This document shows, piece by piece, positions 33,476 to 41,372 of a DNA stretch of 64,000 nucleotides. The position numbers and the translations under genes were made by a program. Numbering within the stretch: the stretch's first letter is position 1; every line of letters begins with the position of its first letter. The stretch is from an uncultured Ilumatobacter sp. (lineage in GTDB: Bacteria; Actinomycetota; Acidimicrobiia; Acidimicrobiales; Ilumatobacteraceae), in assembly GCA_938091165.1 (NCBI GenBank), contig CALKNK010000016.1, forward strand, positions 1 through 64,000. Direction: 5' to 3'. The notes beneath the pieces were generated by a model. That model searched no databases, had not been told where the DNA came from, and saw nothing but the letters and a program-made list of their open reading frames with translations.

Positions 33476-34513
33476 ATGGCGAAACTAAAGCTCGGATACA
33501 ACACTGGATATTGGTCGGCCGGCCCGCCCAACGGCGCGCTCGAGGCAGTACAGGAGGCTGAGCGACTCGGGTTCAACTCGGTCTGGACCGCTGAGGCCTA
33601 CGGCTCTGATGCCTTAACGCCGCTCGCCTGGTGGGGCGCCCAGACACAAAACATCCAGCTCGGCACCGCCATCATGCAGATGTCGGCGCGAACCCCGACG
33701 GCTGCAGCGATGGCCGCAATCACAATGGACCACCTGTCGGACGGCCGGTTCATTCTCGGCCTCGGCGCATCAGGACCACAGGTAGTCGAGGGCTGGTACG
33801 GCCAGCCCTACCCCCGCCCGCTCGAGCGCACCCGCGAGTACATCGACATCGTGCGGCAAGTATTCGCCCGAGAAGCCCCGGTCAAGTTCGACGGCAAGCA
33901 CTACCAGTTGCCAATCGACGGCGGTGCCAATCTCGGCAAGGCGTTGAAGCCGACCGTCCATCCATTGCGCAATGACATTCCGATCTATCTCGCTGCCGAG
34001 GGCCCAAAGAACGTTGCACTTTCCGCGGAAATCGCTGACGGTTGGCTCCCCTTGTTCTTCTCACCGAAAGACGATTCCTTCTACCGTGACCAACTGGACA
34101 AGGGATTTGCTGCGTCCGGCAACCCCGCCAAGAAAGAGAACTTTGCCGTCACCGCCACCGTTTCGATCGTGCCCGGCGACAACGTGCAGGAATGCGCTGA
34201 CATGATCCGGCCCTTCCTTGCCCTGTACGCCGGCGGCATGGGCGCCAAAGGGGCAAACTTCCACTACGAGGTGTTCGAGCGGATGGGCTACGGCGATGTG
34301 GCTGACAAGGTGCAAAACCTGTACCTCGAAGGCAAGAAACAAGAGGCAGCTGCGTCGATTCCACTTGAAATGGTCGAAGACGTTGCTCTCGTTGGCCCGG
34401 CAGGCAAAATCAAAGAGGAACTCACCAAATGGGAGGACAGCTGCATCACCGAACTCCTACTCAGCGGTCCGGCAATGATGCTTCCCCAATACGCCGACAT
34501 CATCCTCGGCTAA
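33476..34513 (+). CDS. LLM-class F420-dependent oxidoreductase
   Basis: 345 residues, luciferase-like TIM barrel. LGFNSVWTAEAYGSDALTPL, QLGTAIMQMSARTP, FILGLGASGPQVVEGWYGQ and YLAAEGPKNVALSAEIADGW are typical of the actinobacterial F420-dependent branch (TIGR03559-like). It probably transfers hydride between F420H2 and an unknown substrate. The presence of F420 enzymes supports an actinobacterial host. It is followed after 19 bp by a DUF971 gene with its own -10 box. Confidence 0.9.
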   Translation: MAKLKLGYNTGYWSAGPPNGALEAVQEAERLGFNSVWTAEAYGSDALTPLAWWGAQTQNIQLGTAIMQMSARTPTAAAMAAITMDHLSDGRFILGLGASGPQVVEGWYGQPYPRPLERTREYIDIVRQVFAREAPVKFDGKHYQLPIDGGANLGKALKPTVHPLRNDIPIYLAAEGPKNVALSAEIADGWLPLFFSPKDDSFYRDQLDKGFAASGNPAKKENFAVTATVSIVPGDNVQECADMIRPFLALYAGGMGAKGANFHYEVFERMGYGDVADKVQNLYLEGKKQEAAASIPLEMVEDVALVGPAGKIKEELTKWEDSCITELLLSGPAMMLPQYADIILG

Positions 34514-34519
34514 GACCCA

Positions 34520-34525
34520 TAGCCT
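34520..34525 (+). promoter_or_regulatory. -10 box, leaderless start of DUF971 gene
   Basis: TAGCCT followed by seven bases and the ATG at 34533. Confidence 0.45.
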
Positions 34526-34532
34526 GAGCTCG

Positions 34533-34910
34533 ATGGCACGCCATGACGTTCTCAACATCGAAGTCGACCGGACGTCACACGTCGAAATCGAGTTCGAAGA
34601 CGGCGTCATTACCCGCTTCGAACTCGCGCCACTTCGACTTGCTTGCCCCTGCGCCGAGTGCAACTCGCGGCGGCAGAAAGATGAGCCGGTGAGCAAGTCG
34701 GTGATGGAAGGCGGCCCCATCTCGATCACCGACGCTGAACTCGCGGGCAACTGGGGCCTGAGCCTCGACTGGTCAGACGGCCACTCGACCGGCATCTACG
34801 CGTGGACCGTTCTGCGCCAATGGACGGACGAACGCGAGGACGACAACGATCCAGCCGACCGGAAGGTATTCGGCAAGCCTGTCGACGGTCCGATCCGCCG
34901 GGCCGACTGA
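34533..34910 (+). CDS. DUF971 family protein
   Basis: 125 residues. The family signature is present: FELAPLRLACPCAECNSR with three Cys, then a turn and WSDGHSTGIYAWTVLRQW. DUF971 is the domain found at the N-terminus of gamma-butyrobetaine hydroxylase and as a stand-alone protein near Mrp/ApbC iron-sulfur carriers. The stand-alone form may serve metal or cluster handling, but no function is established. The tail after residue 98 is acidic and variable. Gene relics follow immediately. Confidence 0.85.
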   Translation: MARHDVLNIEVDRTSHVEIEFEDGVITRFELAPLRLACPCAECNSRRQKDEPVSKSVMEGGPISITDAELAGNWGLSLDWSDGHSTGIYAWTVLRQWTDEREDDNDPADRKVFGKPVDGPIRRAD

Positions 34911-34938
34911 CACCGGCGGCCGCACGTGAACCAATCGC

Positions 34939-35165
34939 CGTAGCCCAAAGCCCTCTCGCCGACATACCCCCAGCCGACCGAGCAAGGTTGGCTCCGAAAT
35001 GACTGGCTCGAACTCGCTTTCCGCATTGGCCGTACCACCCCGAGACGTTCTAAGCGCTCCTCCCTGAAGGGCCCACGGTTGACCTGCATGATGATCAGGC
35101 ATGGGTCTCGCTCGTGCCATTTCAGATGCGCCGTGCCGGCCCGACGTGGTTGCGCTTTGCGCTGA
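34939..35165 (+). pseudogene. Relic of a DUF2071 (YqjF-like) gene
   Basis: In the correct frame the sequence reads YPQPTEQGWLRNDWLELAF, matching CPQPIQRGWLRNDWHELTF of the intact gene at 36727. A one-base deletion near 35022-35024 shifts the frame. It continues HWPYHPETF, a TAA stop (35051-35053), then ALLPEGPTVDLHDD and QAWVSLVPFQMRRAGP, against HWPYAPDVIQ, DLLPDGLTVDTFDG and EAWVSLVPFQMRGAKP. From the CAT codon on, 36 codons align to the intact copy without a gap. After about 35150 the similarity is lost, so the relic is also truncated. Frameshift plus stop make it non-functional. Confidence 0.85.
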
Positions 35166-35315
35166 AGAACAGAAAACAACCACGAAGAGGACTACGAGGC
35201 CGAACTCCAACGGTTCATCGAGACGCTTTCCTGGGTAGACCGGCCGGGCCCTCTCCCGCGGCCGTCGCCCCCGACTGGCTCGCGCTTTGACCGCAATGGC
35301 AAGGTAAACGGGTGA
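35166..35315 (+). pseudogene. 3' remnant of an unknown gene coupled to the MFS start
   Basis: A frame with no start codon reads NNHEEDYEAELQRFIETLSW and then VDRPGPLPRPSPPTG to a TGA at 35313-35315. That stop overlaps the GTG of the MFS gene by 4 bp in the GTGA arrangement of coupled operon genes. This suggests an upstream gene once existed here and its 5' part has been lost, or that a frameshift hides it. I do not recognise the sequence. It follows directly on the DUF2071 relic. Confidence 0.4.
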
Positions 35316-36556
35316 CGCGACGGGCATGGATGGTTCTGTTGATTGGCGCCTCGATGGTGTTCTTCACGATGGGCACTCGGCAATCGATTGGACTGTTCCT
35401 GAAACCGGTCACTGCGGACCTCGGCACAAATCGCGAGTCCTTCGCGCTCGCATTGGCAGCCCATAATTTGATCCTGGGCCTCCCCTTAGCCGCAATGGCC
35501 GCCGACCGGTTGGGTCCGCGACGCATCGTGGCTGCCGCCGGATTGTTGATGGGCTCCGGTCTGGTGCTCGCTTCCCAGGCCGACTCGATGCCAACGTTTG
35601 GCGTCGCGTTGGCACTCTTGTTCGGCATAGCGGTGTCGGGCTCCTCTTTCGTGGTCGTGATTGGCGCCGTCGGCAAAGCCGTTCCGGTATCGCATCGGTC
35701 GTTCGGGTTCGGACTCATTACCGCTGGAGCGTCGATCGGCATGTTCGCCATGGTGCCAATCGCACAGGTCTTGATCGACTCACTCGGTTGGCGCGGAGCG
35801 ATGGCGACGCTCGGCCTCGTTGCCCTGCTAGTGATTGGGGTCGCCTCGTTCTTGCTCCCAGCAGACGATCACCAGCACATCGACACACAACTCGCGACAG
35901 GTTCCATGGCGGACACAGTCCGTCGGGCTCTGCGGACGCGCAGCTACGTGCTACTGACAGCAGGGTTTTTCGTCTGTGGTTTCCACGTCGCCTTCATCGG
36001 TGCTCATCTACCCGCTTACCTCACCGACGAGGGCCTCTCTGATCGGACTGCGGCAATCGCGCTCGCAATGATTGGACTGTTCAACATCGGCGGATCGTTG
36101 GTGGCGGGGTGGCTAGGAGACCGGTACTCACGACCAAAATTGCTGGTAGGGCTGTATTGCGCCCGGGCGATCGTGATGGCCGCATTTCTGATAACGCCGG
36201 CGAGTATGGCGAGCGCGCTGGTGTTCGGGTGCGTGATGGGGCTGGTCTGGCTGTCGACCGTACCGCTCACGAGCGGCATCATCGCAGCGACGTACGGGCC
36301 CCGCTACCTGACGACACTGTTCGGTCTCGTCTTTCTCTCACACCAGGTCGGAGCGTTCCTCGGCGTGTGGCTGGGAGGCCGAGTGTTCGACAGTTCCGGC
36401 GGCTACGGACCGGTGTGGATATTGGCGGTGCTACTCGGCCTCGCAGCGGCGCTTATCCACCTTCCAATCTCAGACACACCCGAACCTGCAACAGAACTTG
36501 CCGGCGCCGGAACGGGCACCGACGGGGTTAACGATCGACTTACAAATCAGGGCTGA
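35312..36556 (+). CDS. MFS transporter
   Basis: 414 residues with 12 evident membrane helices. The loop between helices 2 and 3 has DRLGPRRIVAAAG and the one between 8 and 9 has GDRYSRPKLLVG, the A-like motifs of the major facilitator superfamily. It most resembles the monocarboxylate/oxalate-formate-type group (GTRQSIGLFLKPVTADLG start). Likely role is uptake or exchange of an organic acid; the substrate is unknown. The GTG start is supported by the 4-bp overlap with the upstream remnant frame. The C-terminal 25 residues are a soluble Gly/Thr tail. Confidence 0.88.
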   Translation: MTRRAWMVLLIGASMVFFTMGTRQSIGLFLKPVTADLGTNRESFALALAAHNLILGLPLAAMAADRLGPRRIVAAAGLLMGSGLVLASQADSMPTFGVALALLFGIAVSGSSFVVVIGAVGKAVPVSHRSFGFGLITAGASIGMFAMVPIAQVLIDSLGWRGAMATLGLVALLVIGVASFLLPADDHQHIDTQLATGSMADTVRRALRTRSYVLLTAGFFVCGFHVAFIGAHLPAYLTDEGLSDRTAAIALAMIGLFNIGGSLVAGWLGDRYSRPKLLVGLYCARAIVMAAFLITPASMASALVFGCVMGLVWLSTVPLTSGIIAATYGPRYLTTLFGLVFLSHQVGAFLGVWLGGRVFDSSGGYGPVWILAVLLGLAAALIHLPISDTPEPATELAGAGTGTDGVNDRLTNQG

Positions 36557-36603
36557 AGTAGTTGGTCCGCCAACGATAATCAGGCCACCGACCCATACTG
36601 TAT

Positions 36604-36699
36604 GGACCCGGGCAACCTCTGGCCATGTGCCGCAGGTGCAACGTCGCCAAGGGCGACAAGCAACCAGAGAACCGAAATCCGATCACCCGCGTCTGGTGA
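36604..36699 (+). pseudogene. Tail fragment of an HNH endonuclease
   Basis: The frame ending at the TGA at 36697-36699 reads MCRRCNVAKGDKQPENR and NPITRVW, a typical end of an HNH nuclease domain (CxxCN, then KG). One base out of frame, the preceding bases read DPGNLWP, the usual NLWP-x-CRRCN lead-in, so a one-base frameshift lies near 36622. No upstream domain is visible, so this is a 3' remnant. It occupies most of the 170-bp gap between the MFS gene and the intact DUF2071 gene. Confidence 0.55.
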
Positions 36700-36726
36700 G
36701 TCGGTAGCCTGAACCTCAGATCGACC

Positions 36727-37461
36727 ATGAGCCCAGCACCGCCTCAACCTCTTTCGCCGGTGTGTCCACAACCGATCCAACGGGGCTGGCTGCGCAACGA
36801 TTGGCACGAGCTCACGTTCCTGCATTGGCCCTACGCTCCAGACGTCATTCAGGACCTGCTGCCCGACGGTCTCACCGTTGACACGTTCGACGGCGAGGCG
36901 TGGGTGTCACTTGTTCCATTCCAGATGCGCGGTGCAAAACCTAACCTCCGATACGTACCCTCTTACCCATCGTTCTGGGAGACCAACGTACGGACGTACG
37001 TCATCGACTCAGCAGGCAACCGGGCGGTGTGGTTCTTGTCCCTCGACTGCGTCCGGCTGCTGGTCGTCGCGTTTGCCCGTTGGACGATCGGTTTCCCGTA
37101 CTTCTGGGCCGACATGGACGTCAAAGTCACCGGACGCCGCCGCCGCTACGTCACAACGAAGCGGCGCTGGCCACGCACCCCTGCCGCGTCGACGACGATC
37201 AGCATCGACGTCGGCAATGAGATCGAGCCGAACGACCTTGACCTGTTCCTTACCGCCCGCTGGGGCACAGTTGCGGCATCACTCGGTGGGCTGTGGTTCC
37301 ACGCTGTCGATCACGAACCGTGGACCCTCCACGACGCCACGGTCGTTGAACTCAGCGACACGGCAATGACCGCACCCGGGCTGCCCTCCCCGGTCGGCGT
37401 CCCGATCGTGCGGTGGGCACAACCGGTTCAGGCCCGCTTCGCACGGCCCGTACGCGTCTGA
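36727..37461 (+). CDS. DUF2071 (YqjF-like) family protein, intact
   Basis: 244 residues. GWLRNDWHELTFLHWPY, LLPDGLTVDTFDGEAWVSLV, PFQMRGAKP and the NVRTYV segment follow the DUF2071 plan, as does the later HAVDHEPWTLHDATVVEL. The fold is an acetoacetate-decarboxylase-like beta cone; no reaction is known for this branch. It is soluble, without signal peptide. Two decayed relatives lie at about 27.34-27.59 and 34.94-35.16 kb in the same orientation. TAGCCT at 36709-36714 could be its -10 box with a short leader. It converges on the DUF1446 gene with 30 bp between. Confidence 0.88.
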   Translation: MSPAPPQPLSPVCPQPIQRGWLRNDWHELTFLHWPYAPDVIQDLLPDGLTVDTFDGEAWVSLVPFQMRGAKPNLRYVPSYPSFWETNVRTYVIDSAGNRAVWFLSLDCVRLLVVAFARWTIGFPYFWADMDVKVTGRRRRYVTTKRRWPRTPAASTTISIDVGNEIEPNDLDLFLTARWGTVAASLGGLWFHAVDHEPWTLHDATVVELSDTAMTAPGLPSPVGVPIVRWAQPVQARFARPVRV

Positions 37462-37491
37462 CGACGCAAAATCAGGGACCCACTCGCCTCT

Positions 37492-39276
37492 TCAGAGCAA
37501 TGATGTCGGCAGCTCGACCACTCGGGCGCGCAGCCATTCGCCGAGCGCCTTGGCCTGTGCGTCCTGCCGCGTGGACGCGGCAACGCCTTCCTCAAGAAGG
37601 CCGTGGACCACGAAGTTGAGCGAACGGATCTTCGGGAAACGGTGCCGATCAATCGACATGTTCGTCGTTTCGGGCAGGAGCGCGCGAAGACGATCGATCG
37701 TCAGCTCGTTGTCGAGCCAGTTCCATGCATCCTCGGACCGAGCGAAGATCCCGAGGTTTGCATTGCCACCCTTGTCGCCCGAGCGAGCTCCGAAGACCGT
37801 GCCGAGCGGGACCGCCCGCGTTTCGGAGTTGTCGGATGGCAAGCCTGAGTCGGGCAGCTCGACCTCAATCGGGCTGCCCACTGGGGCCACCGAATCGACC
37901 TGCCTCGTGTCGCTCCCCAAGATCGTGACGTACTGGGGAACCAGGTCGGACGGAACGGTCGCCGGCCGGTACACACCGAACGGCTGACCTGGCCCCGGGC
38001 TTCCCCCGAGGCCGTACATTCCAGGGATTCCGGCGAGTGCGGTGTGGACCATCGCGTCCGAGAAAGGACGACCGACCTTGCGCTCATCGATGTCCTTCAC
38101 GGTGAGGCGCCAAATCGCAGTCGCCTCCTCCTGTGTCGTCGGATCGGGCTTGTTGGTCGGGATGACACGGCTGGTGACCGAGTCAAAATCGTCGGGGCCA
38201 TGCGGGCAGGCGGTCCAGAAGCTGGCCTGAGCGAAGTCGGCCTTCGCCTCGATATCAAGACCGGTGAGGGCCACCGTGAATGAATTACGAAACCCACCCA
38301 ACTCGTTCATCGCTACCTTGAGCGTGGTGGGAGGGGCTTGGCCACGAACGCCCGACACCTGAACACGATCGGTCCCGAGCTGTTCGAGTTCAACACTGTC
38401 GAAGCGCGCCGTAACGTCAGGCCCAAGATACTCAGGACCGCCGATCTCGTACAGCAGTTGCGAGGTGACCGTGCCGACCGAGACTTGACCCCCAGTTCGG
38501 TCATGCTTACCGATAATTGACGAACCATCAGCGGCAACGTCGGCCCATGGGAATCCGAAAAGGGCGGTGCCGTCAACTTCGTTGCGCCCGTCGATCTCGG
38601 TAAAGAAGGAATAGTTGCCGCCGGTGACCTGTGCGCTGCACTCGATGAGGTGGCCCGCAACAACTCCCCCAGCGAGTTGATCGAAGTCCGTTCGCTGCCA
38701 GCCGTGGTGCCACGCCGCCGGTCCGCATACCACGGCGGCGTCAGTGACGCGGCCGGTTATGACGATGTCGGCGCCAGCGGTCAGCGCTTCAACGATACCG
38801 AAACAGCCGAGGTACGCGTTGGCGCTCAGGCAGGCAGAGAGATCGCCAAGATCACCCGAAATGCCATCAGCGTCCGGAAACGGCTGCAGTGCTCCGACGG
38901 TGGCAAGTTCGGTGATGCGGTCGAGCAAATTGTCGCCGTTGACATATGCGATAGTCGGCGACAAGCCGAGCTTGTCGGCAACGTCTTTGACTGCCTCGGC
39001 GCACCCATCAGGATCGAGGCCACCGGCGTTCGAGACCACCTTGATGCCGCTGTCCAAACATGTCCCCATTACCTGTTCCATCTGACCAACAAACGTACGG
39101 GCGTAGCCTTGTCCGGGGCGCTTTGCGCGGATGCGACTCAGGATGAGCATTGTCAGTTCCGCCAGCCAGTCACCGGTGAGCACATCGATCGGACCACCGT
39201 CGACCATCTCGAGCGCACCACTCGGACGATCCCCGAAGAACCCCGAACAATTGGCAATACGGATCGGATCGCTCAC
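37492..39276 (-). CDS. DUF1446 / AtuA-like acyclic terpene utilization protein
   Basis: 594 residues. IRIANCSGFFGDRPSGALEMV, LDSGIKVVSNAGGLDPDGCA, ADIVITGRVTDAAVV and the C-terminal FGARSGDKGGNANLGIFAR identify DUF1446, the family of AtuA. AtuA is needed for citronellol/geraniol catabolism in Pseudomonas, though its reaction is not settled. The C-terminal 110 residues form the separate AtuA-like ferredoxin-fold domain, present here as a fusion. It lies 13 bp after the biotin-carboxylase subunit gene on the same strand, and completes a beta-alpha-AtuA operon. Confidence 0.9.
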   Translation of the reverse strand: MSDPIRIANCSGFFGDRPSGALEMVDGGPIDVLTGDWLAELTMLILSRIRAKRPGQGYARTFVGQMEQVMGTCLDSGIKVVSNAGGLDPDGCAEAVKDVADKLGLSPTIAYVNGDNLLDRITELATVGALQPFPDADGISGDLGDLSACLSANAYLGCFGIVEALTAGADIVITGRVTDAAVVCGPAAWHHGWQRTDFDQLAGGVVAGHLIECSAQVTGGNYSFFTEIDGRNEVDGTALFGFPWADVAADGSSIIGKHDRTGGQVSVGTVTSQLLYEIGGPEYLGPDVTARFDSVELEQLGTDRVQVSGVRGQAPPTTLKVAMNELGGFRNSFTVALTGLDIEAKADFAQASFWTACPHGPDDFDSVTSRVIPTNKPDPTTQEEATAIWRLTVKDIDERKVGRPFSDAMVHTALAGIPGMYGLGGSPGPGQPFGVYRPATVPSDLVPQYVTILGSDTRQVDSVAPVGSPIEVELPDSGLPSDNSETRAVPLGTVFGARSGDKGGNANLGIFARSEDAWNWLDNELTIDRLRALLPETTNMSIDRHRFPKIRSLNFVVHGLLEEGVAASTRQDAQAKALGEWLRARVVELPTSLL

Positions 39277-39289
39277 GAAATCTGCCCGC

Positions 39290-41371
39290 TCATTCCGTCA
39301 CCTCAAGAGCGACGAGGAGGTCCCCTTGATCGACACGATCACCCACGGCAAAGCGAACCTCGGACACGGTGGCTGCACTCACTGCAGTGATCTTGTGTTC
39401 CATCTTCATCGCCTCGACCACCATCAGCACATCGCCACCGGACACCGTTTGACCAGCCTCGACGTGCACGGCGATGACCGTCCCCGGTAGCGGGCACATC
39501 GGGCCGCCCCCCGCAACGTCGGTTGCGTGTTCGACGAAACGTGGCTGCAGGGTGAATGCGATCGCTCCGGCGGTGGACCGGCAGCGCACTGTGTGTCCGT
39601 CGGGCGTGACGTCAACCCCATGACGGACACCGTCAATTTCGATCACTTCGCGATCGTCGAAGCGGGCTAGCAATCGCACCGCGGCTTGGCGGCGAGCGTC
39701 GTCCGGTACGGACCCATCATCGCCAGGAGTCGGCCACGGGCCCAGCAGAACGTTTGCCGCGGTGCGTGATTCGACGACATATTCGACGTGATGCTCGGTG
39801 ACTCCGTCAGACCACACCTGACGTTGACCCAACGTTCGGAGGTTACGGAAGCCAGACGGGGCAAAGCCGTGGTGCGGGTCGGTTTCACGATTCCGCCGCT
39901 CGGCGGCAAAGACAGCCCCGAGCAGCAGAGCAACTCGGTCGTCGCCCATCGGGCCTGCCGGCGTGAGGACCGCGGGGTGTTCGGCAAGATACGCCGTCGG
40001 CGTATCTGCAGCGAGAAAATCTGGCTCACAAAGTGTGGCAACAAGCATGTTGACGTTCGTGTCGACACCAGTGATCTGTGCGCTCCGGAGGGCTCGTGCA
40101 AGTTGACGCGCAGCATCGCGGCGGGTCGGCGCAGACGAGATGACCTTGGCCAGCAGCGAGTCATAGTTCGGTGAAACTTCGGCACCGGACCGGATGCCCG
40201 TGTCGGTGCGTACATCGTCAGATATTTCGAACGCTGCGATCAACCCTGTTGAAGGCATCCAGTTCGTGGTCGGGTTCTCGGCAACGATTCGAACCTCGAT
40301 GGCGTGACCGCTGATGCAGACGTCGCTCTGGTCGACCGAAAGTGGCTCGCCTGCCGCGACGCGAAGCTGCATCTCCACGAGGTCGAACCCAGTGACGGCC
40401 TCCGTGACGGGATGTTCAACCTGAAGGCGGGTGTTGACCTCTAGGAAGTTGATCGTGTCTGTCCCGTCACCGTTTTGGCCAACCAAAAACTCGACAGTTC
40501 CTGCACCGACGTATCCGACTTGAGTGGCCAACGCGATGGCTCCGTCGCAGACGGCCTGCCGAGTGGCCTCGGAGATGCCGGACGACGGCGATTCCTCAAT
40601 GACTTTCTGGTTGCGTCGCTGGATTGAGCACTCGCGTTCGCCCATATGAACAACGTTGCCGTGCTGGTCGCCCATGATCTGAACTTCAATGTGTCGACCA
40701 CGCTCGATATACGGCTCAATGAAGACCGCACCATCTCCAAAAGCAGCCTTGGCTTCGCGGCTTGCCGACGTAATTGATTCAGCGAGCAACGCTGCATCCG
40801 TGACAATGCGCATCCCTCGACCGCCACCGCCAGCAGCAGCCTTGACCAGCGCCGGCATGGGAACGCCATCGGGAGCCACGCCGTTCACGATCTGCTCGTC
40901 GGAAATTTCCCAGATTGGTGTTGTCGGTACGTTCGCGTCCAGCGCAGCCCGCTTCGCGGCTACTTTGTCGCCCAGCAGCGTGATCTGTTCTGGGGTTGGC
41001 CCGACCCAGGTCAGTCCCGCCGCTTCGACCTCGCGAGCGAAATCGGCGTTCTCGGCAAGAAAGCCATAACCGGGGTGGATCGCGTCCGCGCCGGTCGCTT
41101 TCGCGGCCCCAATGATCGCATCGCCCCGCAGGTACGACTGGGCCGGTGTCTCGCCACCAAGCGAAACCGCTACATCCACACTGTCGACGTGCAAAGCATT
41201 CGCGTCAGGTTCGGAGTACACACCAACGGTACCGATCCCCAGTCGGTGTGCTGTTCGGGCAATACGTACCGCAATTTCGCCGCGGTTGGCAATGAGGAGT
41301 TTGTTGATCGGGCGCTGCGGTACCGTTTCGGTTCTCTCTGGTGCAGCCGACTGCATCTTTGAAGATTCCAT
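39290..41371 (-). CDS. Acyl-CoA carboxylase biotin-carrying alpha subunit
   Basis: 693 residues from the ATG at 41371. Biotin carboxylase domain first (INKLLIANRGEIAVRIARTA, KAAAGGGGRGMRI, FLEVNTRLQVEHPVTE), then a BT-like linker domain, then biotin carboxyl carrier domain with the biotinylated Lys656 in EAMKMEH. With the beta subunit it carboxylates an acyl-CoA at the expense of ATP and bicarbonate. Its start is one base after the beta-subunit stop. The genetic neighbourhood (DUF1446, TetR, acyl-CoA dehydrogenase) points to 3-methylcrotonyl-CoA or geranyl-CoA rather than acetyl-CoA. The upstream open frame to 41614 is inside the beta gene and not homologous. Confidence 0.93.
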   Translation of the reverse strand: MESSKMQSAAPERTETVPQRPINKLLIANRGEIAVRIARTAHRLGIGTVGVYSEPDANALHVDSVDVAVSLGGETPAQSYLRGDAIIGAAKATGADAIHPGYGFLAENADFAREVEAAGLTWVGPTPEQITLLGDKVAAKRAALDANVPTTPIWEISDEQIVNGVAPDGVPMPALVKAAAGGGGRGMRIVTDAALLAESITSASREAKAAFGDGAVFIEPYIERGRHIEVQIMGDQHGNVVHMGERECSIQRRNQKVIEESPSSGISEATRQAVCDGAIALATQVGYVGAGTVEFLVGQNGDGTDTINFLEVNTRLQVEHPVTEAVTGFDLVEMQLRVAAGEPLSVDQSDVCISGHAIEVRIVAENPTTNWMPSTGLIAAFEISDDVRTDTGIRSGAEVSPNYDSLLAKVISSAPTRRDAARQLARALRSAQITGVDTNVNMLVATLCEPDFLAADTPTAYLAEHPAVLTPAGPMGDDRVALLLGAVFAAERRNRETDPHHGFAPSGFRNLRTLGQRQVWSDGVTEHHVEYVVESRTAANVLLGPWPTPGDDGSVPDDARRQAAVRLLARFDDREVIEIDGVRHGVDVTPDGHTVRCRSTAGAIAFTLQPRFVEHATDVAGGGPMCPLPGTVIAVHVEAGQTVSGGDVLMVVEAMKMEHKITAVSAATVSEVRFAVGDRVDQGDLLVALEVTE

Positions 41372-41372
41372 C

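Noticed and set aside
34773..35327. 184-codon minus-strand open frame
   Set aside because: It runs antisense to DUF971 and the DUF2071 relic; no independent support.
38650..39390. 246-codon plus-strand open frame
   Set aside because: Antisense to the DUF1446 gene and extends into the carboxylase gene; composition is that of a shadow frame.
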